Assembly: GCF_003953935.1 (NCBI RefSeq)
Contig: NZ_RXLQ01000004.1
Location: 186,001-250,000, forward strand
Origin: Massilia atriviolacea
GTDB lineage: Bacteria; Pseudomonadota; Gammaproteobacteria; Burkholderiales; Burkholderiaceae_D
DNA length: 64,000 nucleotides
Direction of reading: 5' to 3'
This document shows positions 30,409 to 38,350 of the stretch, piece by piece. Under the pieces are notes generated by a model. That model was not told the origin of the DNA. It made no database searches and worked only from the letters and a program-made list of their open reading frames with translations. The translations under genes were made by a program, and so were the position numbers. Each line of letters starts with the position of its first letter. The first letter of the stretch is position 1.

Positions 30409-31356
30409 TTACTTCGCGGCCTTGCGGCTGCGGCGCGATGCGGCGCCCAGGGCCAGCAGGCCCAGGCCGACCAGCACCATGCTGCCCGGTTCAGGGACGG
30501 CATTGACTTCCGACGCGATCGAGTTCGATGCCTGGTTGATGGTCAGCTTGTAGGTGCGGCCGGTGGTCAGGGTCACCAGGTTCGACAGCACGGTGCCCGA
30601 GCTTTCCTTGATCGAATTTTCGTCGAACTGGCTGGAGGCGACGCCATCGTTGATTTCGCTCGGCGACCAGTTCAGGATCGTGGTCGAGACGTTGCCGATC
30701 ACTTCCTGCAGCGACAGGGCCCAGCTGATCGTGGCCAGCGAGGAACCGTTGACGCCGGTGGCGGCATCGACGAAGGCGGCCACATAGGCTTCGAAGCCGA
30801 GTGCGAAGCGCGCTTGCAGGGTGGTGGTGGCGACGAAGGTGGTTTCCGAGGTGGCCGAGTTGGCGATGGTCGCGTTCGCGCTGCCGGCGTTACCTGGCGA
30901 CATGACCGACGAATCGGCGCGGGTCAGGCCGTTGGCGCCGATGCCGATCGCGCTGCCGGCGATGTACATATCGCCCAGGGCGTAGTTGCCGTTCGGTGCA
31001 GGAATGTGGGCGCTGAAGTTGTTTTCCACGCCGCCTGGATAGTTACCAACTGGCATGGCGGCGCAGGTCGGACCGGCGCAACGGTTTTTCACGTCCACGG
31101 TGCCGCCGATGGTCGTGCTGAAGATATTCCCGCTGCCGGCGCCGGTACCGTCGACGCCGTTGAAATTGGAGGCGGCGGTGCCGGTGCGGTTTTCCGTCTT
31201 GATCGTGATGCCGCTGGTCACTGGCGCGTTGTTCGCGTTCAGGATGATCAGGCCGGTGATCGAGAGATCGGCCATGCCCATGGTGGCGGCCGATGCCGGC
31301 GCTGCGATGAACGCGGCTGTGACGGCGGCGGCAGCGAGGTATTTTGTCAGTTTCAT
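30409..31356 (-). CDS. PEP-CTERM sorting-domain protein (exosortase substrate)
   Basis: A protein of 315 residues. The Sec signal peptide ends near AASA (about residue 24). The body is Thr/Ser/Asn-rich with no recognised enzyme domain. The C-terminal 29 residues are a textbook PEP-CTERM signal: VPEPGS, a hydrophobic helix, then the basic end RRSRKAAK. The exosortase encoded at 45021 should cut at this motif and hand the protein to the envelope or polysaccharide matrix. A good ribosome-binding site (GGGAGAAG) precedes the ATG. It has its own sigma-54-like promoter and terminator. It is the only PEP-CTERM protein visible in the window. Confidence 0.93.
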   Translation of the reverse strand: MKLTKYLAAAAVTAAFIAAPASAATMGMADLSITGLIILNANNAPVTSGITIKTENRTGTAASNFNGVDGTGAGSGNIFSTTIGGTVDVKNRCAGPTCAAMPVGNYPGGVENNFSAHIPAPNGNYALGDMYIAGSAIGIGANGLTRADSSVMSPGNAGSANATIANSATSETTFVATTTLQARFALGFEAYVAAFVDAATGVNGSSLATISWALSLQEVIGNVSTTILNWSPSEINDGVASSQFDENSIKESSGTVLSNLVTLTTGRTYKLTINQASNSIASEVNAVPEPGSMVLVGLGLLALGAASRRSRKAAK

Positions 31357-31404
31357 AAGTGCTTCTCCCGGTTTTTGTTTGTTGATCCTGCGTGCCTCTG
31401 TATA

Positions 31405-31420
31405 AGCAGGACTCGTGCCA
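31405..31420 (-). promoter_or_regulatory. Sigma-54 promoter of the PEP-CTERM protein gene
   Basis: Read on the minus strand: TGGCAC-GAGTC-CTGCT. The -24 half is perfect, the -12 half matches TTGCW at four of five, and GG-N10-GC spacing is exact. It lies about 50 bases before the start codon. RpoN control of PEP-CTERM genes has been reported in floc-forming betaproteobacteria, which supports the call. Confidence 0.65.
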
Positions 31421-31513
31421 GAACCGGAGGATTGTTTGAAATCAAGTACTTAGCACCGTTTTCATGGTAGGTGCATGAGCTGGTGTAAGGAAAACCGACA
31501 GCGCGGGCGCCGA

Positions 31514-32605
31514 TTAATCTTTACGAGGAGAAATAAATGCTTTGTGAAACAGATGTCGTGTTAATAACATCGGCGGCATGCGCAGCCAGTTGCCCCGGAT
31601 ATACAGCAAGAAGCGGGCGCCGGCGCTGAAGCGGTCGGCGCAGCTGCGGTGATGCGGCAGCAGGGCGCGCAGGAACAGGGCGTCCATCAGGGCCAGCAGC
31701 GCGCGCCCGGGTCCGGCCGGCCGAATGGCGGCCTGGACCGCGTCGGGGACGCCGGTGTGCAGCAGGCGCGCGCCGTAGCGCAGGGCGTAGAACAGCGGCC
31801 GGTCCAGTTCCAGCGCGACGGCGCGCGCGGCCAGCGCGTCCCAGAACCCGGGCGTTTCGCCGAAGCGGCTCAGCAGGCGGTGCAGGTCGAGCAGGTCGCG
31901 CAGGCCGTGGTCGAATTCGCCGTCGTAGAACAGGTGCACGGCACTGTGCAGCACCATGTCGGCCGGGGCCAGCACCCGCAGGGGGGGCAAGCCGGCTTGC
32001 TGCGGCAGGGGCACGGCGGCGGCGCGCAGTGCGGCCGGGTCGGGCCGCAGGCGCGCCGTTTCGGGCAGGATCGCGTGGTGCACATCGATCACGCTGGCGC
32101 GCCGCGCATGCTTCATCGGCGGCAATTCGTGCATCCAGCTGCGGTAATAGCGCTGGTCGTAGGCATCCTGCGCCACCGTGGCCCAGCCGTGCAGCATCAG
32201 CGCCGCCTCGACCTCGGCCAGGCGCTCCTTGGGCACCAGGATATCGATGTCGGAAAACAGGCGTCCCCGCCCCGCCGCCAGCTGCGCCATGGCGTAGGCC
32301 CCGCCCTTGAGCAGGATCAGCGGCACGCCGCTGGCGGCCAGCGCCGCGCCGATCTGCGCCATTTCGAAGCGCACCGCGCGCGCGTGGCGCCCGGCATGCA
32401 CGGCAGCCCAGTCCAGGTGGCGCCGGGCGGGGGCGGGCACGGTGGCGGCCAGGCCGTGTTCGTCGAGCAGGCCGTGCAGGCTCGCTTCCAGCCGCGCCGC
32501 CGCCGCCTGGCGCAGCAGCAAGTCCCAGTCGGGCAGGCTCAGGCTGCTGGCGCGGGCCGGGTCGCGCAGCAGTTGCAGGAGGAGCGGTACGCTTGCCGCT
32601 GTCAC
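31514..32605 (-). CDS. Nucleotidyltransferase family protein (NTP_transf_5) of an HPr-rel-A cassette
   Basis: A protein of 363 residues from a GTG at 32605 that shares GTGA with the kinase stop. The nucleotidyltransferase core is around 95-215: LLKGGAYAMAQ, then LFSDIDILVPKERLAEVEAA with the two catalytic Asp residues (SDIDI), and VIDVHHAIL with a third acidic site. The C-terminal half is helical (ADMVLHSAVHLFYDGEFDHG). This family often accompanies HprK-related kinases and PqqD-like chaperones, both of which are directly upstream. The target of nucleotidyl transfer is unknown. Confidence 0.85.
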   Translation of the reverse strand: MTAASVPLLLQLLRDPARASSLSLPDWDLLLRQAAAARLEASLHGLLDEHGLAATVPAPARRHLDWAAVHAGRHARAVRFEMAQIGAALAASGVPLILLKGGAYAMAQLAAGRGRLFSDIDILVPKERLAEVEAALMLHGWATVAQDAYDQRYYRSWMHELPPMKHARRASVIDVHHAILPETARLRPDPAALRAAAVPLPQQAGLPPLRVLAPADMVLHSAVHLFYDGEFDHGLRDLLDLHRLLSRFGETPGFWDALAARAVALELDRPLFYALRYGARLLHTGVPDAVQAAIRPAGPGRALLALMDALFLRALLPHHRSCADRFSAGARFLLYIRGNWLRMPPMLLTRHLFHKAFISPRKD

Positions 32606-33516
32606 GCCGGGCCCGCCAGCCGATCGAACAGGTCGACGGCCTCGTCCAGCGCGCTGTAGCGCAAGTCGATGCGGCGCGCTTGTTGCACCAGGCCGGCCAG
32701 GGTGGAAAAGCCGCGCGCGCCCAGCACGCTGTAATTGAAGCCGTTCTCGGCCACGCGCATGAAGGCGCGCGCCGGCGGCACCTCGAGCACGCTCGTGGCC
32801 GCCCCGGCCGTGTATTTGGGAAACACGATCCAGCCCGGACGGGCCGGCTCCGCCGCGCGCGCGACGCTCTCGGCCGGCGCCTTCAGGTGCGCCACCGTGC
32901 CCTTGGTGGTGTCCGGCACCGGCTGGCTGATGACGGCGTCCGGCTGGTAGCGCCGCATCACGTCGATCGAGGCGTTTTTCAGGCTGATCGGGCGCGGCAG
33001 CGGCACCAGCAAGCCGTCTTCCGGACGCACCAGCGCCAGTTCGTCCGACAGCAGGCGCCAGCCGCGGCTGACCAGGGCCGCGCACAGGGTGCTCTTGCCC
33101 GAACCGGGCGGGGCCGGCAGGATGGCGGCCCGTCCATGCTTCTCGACCACGGCCGCGTGCAGGATCAGGTAAGCGTGCGCGCGGCTCGACACGCACCAGT
33201 TCATGCCCCATTCGAACATCGGGAACGCTTGCGCGGCCGGCAGCGGCAGGAAGGGCACCATGCCGTCGTAGACGAAGCGCGCCAGCGGCTTGTACCAGCG
33301 GCGCAGCGAGGGCGGCGGCGCGATGTCGACGTGGAAGTCGGCAAAGCCATTGTTTTCCAGCACGGGATAGTCGGCGTACAGCAGGTGCAGGCCATCGGCC
33401 ACGCTGGCGAAGGGGCTGTGGATGCGGGTGACGAAGGCCCCCGTCTGCAGGTCGATGGCGCCTTCGCGCAGGCGGCGGCCCAGTTCGGCGCGGCCGAGCG
33501 CGCTGATCGTGCTCAT
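32602..33516 (-). CDS. HprK-related kinase A (HPr-rel-A system)
   Basis: A protein of 304 residues. It has the HPr kinase-like fold with P-loop PPGSGKST (about 135-143), preceded by LILHAAVVEKHGRAAILPA and followed by LLSDELALV, which supplies the acidic residues of the active site. It lacks the N-terminal domain of true HprK and no HPr gene is near, so it is not the sugar-PTS kinase. Related kinases phosphorylate peptides in some ribosomal-peptide pathways. It overlaps the PqqD-like gene by four bases (ATGA) and the nucleotidyltransferase by four (GTGA), so the three are strictly coupled. Confidence 0.88.
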   Translation of the reverse strand: MSTISALGRAELGRRLREGAIDLQTGAFVTRIHSPFASVADGLHLLYADYPVLENNGFADFHVDIAPPPSLRRWYKPLARFVYDGMVPFLPLPAAQAFPMFEWGMNWCVSSRAHAYLILHAAVVEKHGRAAILPAPPGSGKSTLCAALVSRGWRLLSDELALVRPEDGLLVPLPRPISLKNASIDVMRRYQPDAVISQPVPDTTKGTVAHLKAPAESVARAAEPARPGWIVFPKYTAGAATSVLEVPPARAFMRVAENGFNYSVLGARGFSTLAGLVQQARRIDLRYSALDEAVDLFDRLAGPA

Positions 33517-33794
33517 GCGCGCTGTTCGATCAGGCAAATGGCGGCCAGTTGCGCCAGCAGCGCGTGCAGCGCGGCGTCGGCCTGCGTCCCATCGGCCGCG
33601 TCCACCCCCAGCGCCAGGCGCAGCGCGGCCAGGTCGGCGGCGCCGTCGCGCACGGCCAGCAGCAGCGCCAGCGCATCGGCGTCGAGCAGGTGGGTGTCGC
33701 CGCTCAGGTCGTTGAACAGGACCGCTTCCTGGTCCCATTCGCGGTATTGCAGGCGCTGGCCGGGGAGGACGTGCCAGGAAGGGGCGTGCGGCAT
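33513..33794 (-). CDS. PqqD-like peptide chaperone of the HPr-rel-A system
   Basis: A protein of 93 residues with the PqqD / RiPP recognition-element pattern: WDQEAVLFNDLSGDTHLLDA, then ADALALLLAVRDGA and two C-terminal helices. PqqD-type domains bind leader peptides and present them to modifying enzymes. Its partners here are the HprK-like kinase and the nucleotidyltransferase, coupled through overlapping ends. No short precursor peptide gene was found beside it; the preceding exported protein is the nearest candidate partner. Confidence 0.85.
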   Translation of the reverse strand: MPHAPSWHVLPGQRLQYREWDQEAVLFNDLSGDTHLLDADALALLLAVRDGAADLAALRLALGVDAADGTQADAALHALLAQLAAICLIEQRA

Positions 33795-33837
33795 GAGGTC
33801 GGAAAGGCGGGCGCGCGCGGCGCCGGCGCCGTGCAGG

Positions 33838-34491
33838 CTACTGATGGAAAGTGGTTTTCAGGTAAGCGACGATGTCGTCGCCATACCATTTGACGCCGGC
33901 CGTCGGCGAGTAATAGCCGAGCTTGCCGCCGCCGTTGAACTGGTATTCGTGCCAGATGGCGCGCAACTGGGTCTCGGTCAGCACGGTCGAGCGCTTGGTC
34001 TGGATGTTCAGGTAGGCGGCGAGCACATGGCTGGCCACATTGTGCGGATCCAGGTCCTCGCTCTTGAACGGGCCCTTGCCGCCCTTGCCGCCGTGCGGAT
34101 TGCCGTGGGTCTTGAACACCTCGTCCAGGGTCAGCTCGCCCAGCGCGGCCTGGCTGGCGTTGACCGTGAAAATATCCTTGAATTTGCGCGTGGACGCCGG
34201 ATTCGACGGCCAGCCGGCCGGGTTGTTGGCGTAAAAGCCGGGCGAATTGCCGCCGCAGGTGAGCGGATTGTCGGGCCGGTGGCTGGTCTGCAAGCCGTTC
34301 GACAGCGAGCCGGACGGCGAGGCGCAGACGGTGGCGGCCATGCCGGGCTGGCTTGCCAAGGTCATCAGGACCCCGGACGCGCCCAGGCCGGCGCGCGTAA
34401 AGCGGCGCCGCGCGCTGCCGGACGCCGACAAAGGCGCTGGCGGCGCTGCTGCTTCGCCGCTGGCGCGGTCCTGTTGGTCATTGGTAGTCAC
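33838..34491 (-). CDS. Tat-type exported protein of unknown function, head of the HPr-rel-A cassette
   Basis: A protein of 217 residues from a GTG at 34491 with AAGGA seven bases upstream; an upstream ATG at 34563 would add 24 residues without a ribosome-binding site. Residues 28-52 look like a twin-arginine signal (ARRRFTRAGLGASG, then a hydrophobic stretch and GMAA), but with a 27-residue N-terminal extension. The mature part has TCGGNSPGFYANNPAGWP, a Gly/His/Lys-rich HGNPHGGKGGKG loop and AIWHEYQFNGGGKLGYYSP. I do not recognise a family. It lies 43 bases before the PqqD-like gene and may be the target of the cassette. Confidence 0.72.
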   Translation of the reverse strand: MTTNDQQDRASGEAAAPPAPLSASGSARRRFTRAGLGASGVLMTLASQPGMAATVCASPSGSLSNGLQTSHRPDNPLTCGGNSPGFYANNPAGWPSNPASTRKFKDIFTVNASQAALGELTLDEVFKTHGNPHGGKGGKGPFKSEDLDPHNVASHVLAAYLNIQTKRSTVLTETQLRAIWHEYQFNGGGKLGYYSPTAGVKWYGDDIVAYLKTTFHQ

Positions 34492-34727
34492 GTCAGTTTC
34501 CTTGAATTGAAGGGCAGAGGCATGCGATGCCCGGTCAGCCGTGCCGGTACAGAGATGAAGCAATTTTTATTCCATTACCGCGCCCCTGCGGCAAAATCTG
34601 ATGCAGATCAATGGCTTGGCCGCACGGTGTGCTAGCGGCGTCGCCAGGATGCGGCCGGGCTTTGTAAAAAAAGCCGACATCCTGTCTTTTACGCAAGTAT
34701 TCCACGACTTGGACCGTCTGTCGACCT

Positions 34728-35357
34728 TTAGAAGAAGCTTTCCGGAATCACCAGCACATCGCCGGGACGCATGTAGATGTTGGCCGAAATATCGCCCTGC
34801 TTGATCAGGTCGTTCAAGCGCACGGCCAGCTTTTCCGATTTGCCGTCGATCTTGCGGATGATGATGGCTTTATTACCCGATGCAAATTCGGTCACGCCGC
34901 CCACCGCGATCAGCACATCCATCAGCGACATGTCGCGCCGGTAAGCGAGCGCCTGCGGACGGGCGGCCTGGCCGATCACGCGGATCTGTTCGCTGTAATT
35001 GCCGACGAAACTGGTCACGATCACCGTCACCACCGGTTGCTGGATGTATTTTTCGAGCGCCTTTTCGATATCGCGCGCCAGGGTGGTGGAGGTCTTGCCG
35101 CTCGCTTGCAGGTCTTCCACCAGCGGGGTGGTGATCTTGCCGTCCGGCCGCACCGGCACCGTGGTCGACACTTCCGGATTGCGCCACACCACGATATTGA
35201 CGCTATCGCCCGGGCCGATCAGGTATTCATGGGTGGTGGCCGGCATCGGGTCCGGTACCACGGTCGAGACCGGAGAGGCGCAGCCGCCCAGCAGCAGGGC
35301 GGACAGGGCCAGGGCGCTGCCGCCCAGCCATTTCATCGTGTAGTTGAACGTGTTCAC
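34728..35357 (-). CDS. Polysaccharide export lipoprotein (Wza-like, XrtA/EpsA type)
   Basis: A protein of 209 residues. The lipoprotein signal has LGGC (C26). A Poly_export domain covers about 44-120 (EYLIGPGDSVNIVVWRNPEV, then VRPDGKITTPLVEDLQASGK) and a SLBB-type segment about 125-200 (IRVIGQAARPQALAYRRDMS, then GDVLVIPESFF). It forms the outer-membrane export channel for the polysaccharide. Its short length matches the XrtA-associated subgroup. It is unusual in being on the opposite strand from the chain-length regulator it normally precedes, with a protease gene between them. Confidence 0.92.
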   Translation of the reverse strand: MNTFNYTMKWLGGSALALSALLLGGCASPVSTVVPDPMPATTHEYLIGPGDSVNIVVWRNPEVSTTVPVRPDGKITTPLVEDLQASGKTSTTLARDIEKALEKYIQQPVVTVIVTSFVGNYSEQIRVIGQAARPQALAYRRDMSLMDVLIAVGGVTEFASGNKAIIIRKIDGKSEKLAVRLNDLIKQGDISANIYMRPGDVLVIPESFF

Positions 35358-35473
35358 CTGATTTTCCTTTATGCGGACGGCGCCGAGATTACTTTAATGC
35401 AATTTTAATTACAACAGTTTCTATTTTAGCATGAAGTTTTTCCAGCGAAAGGGCTGGAGGGCGTTTCTTTTCC

Positions 35474-36331
35474 TCAGGGGGCGCTTTGGGCCGCCGTCTG
35501 TTGTAACAGCGCACGCACATGGCGCACCGGGATGGCATAGCTGATGCCGCTCGGATTGGTGATCGCATTTTCCTTCAAGCCCTTGACGAACACCATGTTC
35601 AGCACCGCCAGCACCTCGCCGCTCTCCGGATCGTAGACCGGGCTGCCGCTGTTGCCGGGGTAGGCCGTGCCGTCAAGCTGGTAGATGGGCGAGGGCGCGC
35701 GCGACAGTTGCGTGATCGCGCGCGCATCGAGCTTGCGCGAACTGAGCGAGGGCATCACCAGCGGCGTGATGGCCGAGAGCATGGCGCGGTGGGTCACCGG
35801 ATGCAGGCCCAGCACCATACCGAGCGGAAAGCCGGTGAACGCCAGCGCCTGGCCTTCCTCGGCCGTGGCGCCGTCGCCCAGGCGCAGGGCCGGCAGGGGC
35901 GCGCCGGCCAGGCGCAGGTGGGCCAGGTCGTGCTGGCGGTCGAGCCCGGCCAGCCTGGCGGGCCGGAAATCGACCTTGTCGCCTTTGGCGATGACGATGC
36001 CCAGGGTTTCATTGCGCTCGCTGTCGAGCGTGTCGGGAATGCCGTGCGCATTCGTGACCACGCTCAGGCCGTCGCCAGTGACGAAACCGGTGGCCACGAA
36101 CACGATCGCCGGGCTGCGCGTGGGCTGGTAGGTGCCGATCCCGACCACCGAGGGCTTGACCGCCTGGATCACCTGGCCGAAGCTGGCGGCAGCGGCCGCG
36201 CCGGGCGCCAGCAGCAAGGCGCCGGCCAGGCCCGCACCGAGGCAGGCGCGCAGGAAGGGGACGATCAAGCGGGCGATGAAGCGGGCGATCAAGCGGGGGA
36301 TAGCAGGGGCGGAAAAGAAGGAGGAAGTCAT
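35474..36331 (-). CDS. Trypsin-like (S1) serine protease
   Basis: A protein of 285 residues from MTSSFF at 36331. An N-terminal Arg-rich stretch and hydrophobic segment (about 25-50) act as signal or anchor. The S1 triad is visible: His in VVTNAHGIPD, Asp in RQHDLAHLRL and Ser in PGNSGSPVYDP. There is no PDZ domain, unlike DegP/DegS. It sits between the export lipoprotein and the polysaccharide operon, all reading outward, so an envelope role linked to export or matrix proteins is possible. Longer starts upstream run through AT-rich non-coding sequence and are not used. Confidence 0.87.
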   Translation of the reverse strand: MTSSFFSAPAIPRLIARFIARLIVPFLRACLGAGLAGALLLAPGAAAAASFGQVIQAVKPSVVGIGTYQPTRSPAIVFVATGFVTGDGLSVVTNAHGIPDTLDSERNETLGIVIAKGDKVDFRPARLAGLDRQHDLAHLRLAGAPLPALRLGDGATAEEGQALAFTGFPLGMVLGLHPVTHRAMLSAITPLVMPSLSSRKLDARAITQLSRAPSPIYQLDGTAYPGNSGSPVYDPESGEVLAVLNMVFVKGLKENAITNPSGISYAIPVRHVRALLQQTAAQSAP

Positions 36332-36789
36332 GCGCCGACAGTACCCGATTGGCGCGCCGGCAACAACTGATTTCATTCGCGCACAGCAGGGCGCGATGGT
36401 CGCTTGATCACTGTTGTAAATTCGGCTTTGCGCTCGCGGAATTCCTCCATTTTTGCGGGTCGATGTGCGAAACTCTTTGCGAGGGGCAACAGGATTAGTC
36501 GACTTGTCATGGAATACATGAACGATGCCGTAAACAATTGTTGAACGTCTATGATTCGTGGCGAATTTAGTATCAGCAAGCAACGGATTTCCTGTATCAT
36601 ATGATTATTAATCAATGCCTTAAGGCAATTTATTCGGCGATGCCATGAGCTGTCGCAAGAAATTGCCTTTTGTGCATCCGACAACACATTGGCTGGCGCT
36701 GTGCGGCACCGGGCGCGACGCCCGCGTTTGCATGCACGTTGCCGGCCTGGGCCACCCTTCGGGACGCCCTTCATGGCGAGATTGACGAG
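36332..36789 (+). promoter_or_regulatory. Upstream region of the polysaccharide operon
   Basis: About 460 bases, clearly AT-richer than the flanks, with no credible gene. It holds two palindromes, ATCATATGAT (36596-36605) and TGCCTTAAGGCA (36616-36627), and a sigma-54-like site TGGCTG-GCGCT-GTGCG (36690-36705) with GG-N10-GC spacing, about 85 bases before the first operon gene. The palindromes are 65-95 bases from the -12 element, a normal distance for an enhancer-binding activator. Binding is inferred. Confidence 0.5.
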
Positions 36790-38325
36790 ATGGCAGAACT
36801 GCAGGCCCTGTTGACGAACTTCCTCAAAGCGATCTGGAAATATCGCTGGTATGCGGTCGTCATTTCCTGGATCGTGGCCATCGTCGGCTGGGCCGTCGTG
36901 TACCGCCTGCCCAACGAATACCAGGCCTCGGCGCGGGTCTACGTCGATACCCAGAGCATCCTGCAACCGCTGCTGGCGGGCATGACGACGGTGCCGAACG
37001 TGGACCAGCAGGTGGCCTTCATGCGCCGCACCCTGATCAGCCGTCCCAACGTCGAGCGCGTGATGCGCATGGTCGACCTCGACATCAAGGCCTCCACTCC
37101 CAAGGAAAACGAAAAGCTGGTGGACGACCTGATGGCGCAGATCAGCATCGGCGGCACCGAGCGCGACGACATCTACACGATCTCGTACAAGAATTCCAAC
37201 CCCAAGCTGGGCAAGGACATCGTGCAGTCGCTGCTGACCATCTTCGTGGAAGGCAGTTTCGGCGGCAAGAAGCAGGATTCCGAAAAAGCCGTGCAATTCA
37301 TCGACGACCAGATCAAGAATTACGAAGAAAAGCTGGTGCAGGCCGAAAACGCGCTCAAGGAATTCAAGATCAAGCACCTCGGCATGCTGCCGCGCGCCGG
37401 CGGCGACTTTTCCGCCAACATGACTGCGCTCGAAGATGCGCTCAACCAGGCGCGCCTGGAACTGACCGAAGCCGAGCAGGCGCGCAACGCCATCAAGCGC
37501 CAGATCGCCGGCGAGGAACCGGCCCCGCTGACGCCGCCGGAGCCTTCCAGCGTGGCCAATCCCGAAATCGACGCGCGCATCGCGGCCCTCAACAAGAACC
37601 TGGACGGCCTGCGCATGCAGTACACCGACGCCCATCCGGACATCGTGGCGGCGCGCCGCCTGATCGCCCAGCTGGAGGCGCGCAAGCTCGAAGAAGCCAA
37701 GCGCAACAAGCGCAACAACGATCCCGGCGCCAATTACAGCCCGATGCTGCAGCAGATGAACGTGGCGCTGTCGGTGGAAGAAGCGCGCGTGGCCTCGCTC
37801 AAGGCGCGCGTGGGCGAATACAGCGCCCGCGTGGCGCGCCTGCGCTCGCAGAGCACCAACGCGCCCGAAGTCGAAGCCCAGCTGGCCCAGCTCAACCGCG
37901 ACTACCTGATCAACAAGGAAAACTACGAAAAACTGGTGGGCCGGCGCGAAGCGGCCAAGCTCTCGGGCGACCTCAGTTCGGCCACCGACATGCTGACCTT
38001 CCGCGTGATCGACCCGCCGACCGTGCCCTCGACCCCGTCCGGACCGAACCGCCACCGCCTGTTCTCCTTCGTGTTCGCCGCCGCGCTGGCGGCCGGCCTG
38101 GGCGTGGCCCTGCTGATGAGCCAATTGCGCCCGACCTTCATGAGCCAGGCCAGCCTGCGCGACGTGACAGGCATTCCCATCCTCGGCAGCATCGGCATGA
38201 ACTGGACCAACGAACAAAAGGTCATGCGCACCAAGCGCATGTACGCCTTCAGCGCGGCCGTGATCGTGCTGTTCGGCGCCTATGGCGGCGTGATGGCCGC
38301 CCTATTTGTCCGACCGCTGCTCTGA
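36790..38325 (+). CDS. Polysaccharide chain-length determinant (Wzz/GumC-type, XrtA system)
   Basis: A protein of 511 residues from MAELQALL at 36790; the frame opens at 36670 but the extra part is non-coding in character. A membrane helix at about 17-37 begins the Wzz domain, then a long periplasmic coiled-coil region (about 160-395, e.g. IDDQIKNYEEKLVQAENALK and RDYLINKENYEKLVGRREAA) and a second helix after PPTVPSTPSGPNRH (about 420-445). A third helix lies at the C-terminus. It works with the next gene, a cytoplasmic tyrosine kinase, to set polymer length and drive export. First gene of the 17-gene operon. Confidence 0.93.
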   Translation: MAELQALLTNFLKAIWKYRWYAVVISWIVAIVGWAVVYRLPNEYQASARVYVDTQSILQPLLAGMTTVPNVDQQVAFMRRTLISRPNVERVMRMVDLDIKASTPKENEKLVDDLMAQISIGGTERDDIYTISYKNSNPKLGKDIVQSLLTIFVEGSFGGKKQDSEKAVQFIDDQIKNYEEKLVQAENALKEFKIKHLGMLPRAGGDFSANMTALEDALNQARLELTEAEQARNAIKRQIAGEEPAPLTPPEPSSVANPEIDARIAALNKNLDGLRMQYTDAHPDIVAARRLIAQLEARKLEEAKRNKRNNDPGANYSPMLQQMNVALSVEEARVASLKARVGEYSARVARLRSQSTNAPEVEAQLAQLNRDYLINKENYEKLVGRREAAKLSGDLSSATDMLTFRVIDPPTVPSTPSGPNRHRLFSFVFAAALAAGLGVALLMSQLRPTFMSQASLRDVTGIPILGSIGMNWTNEQKVMRTKRMYAFSAAVIVLFGAYGGVMAALFVRPLL

Positions 38326-38350
38326 TGCGGCCTTCACTGGAGAGAACAGC

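Noticed and set aside
32602-33516. True HPr kinase/phosphorylase of the PTS
   Set aside because: The N-terminal HprK domain is missing, no HPr or PTS gene is near, and the PqqD-like and nucleotidyltransferase neighbours fit the HPr-rel-A type.
36440-36583. Upstream extension of the S1 protease to 36583
   Set aside because: The extra 84 codons cover AT-rich intergenic DNA without coding character. The start at 36331 leads straight into a plausible signal or anchor.
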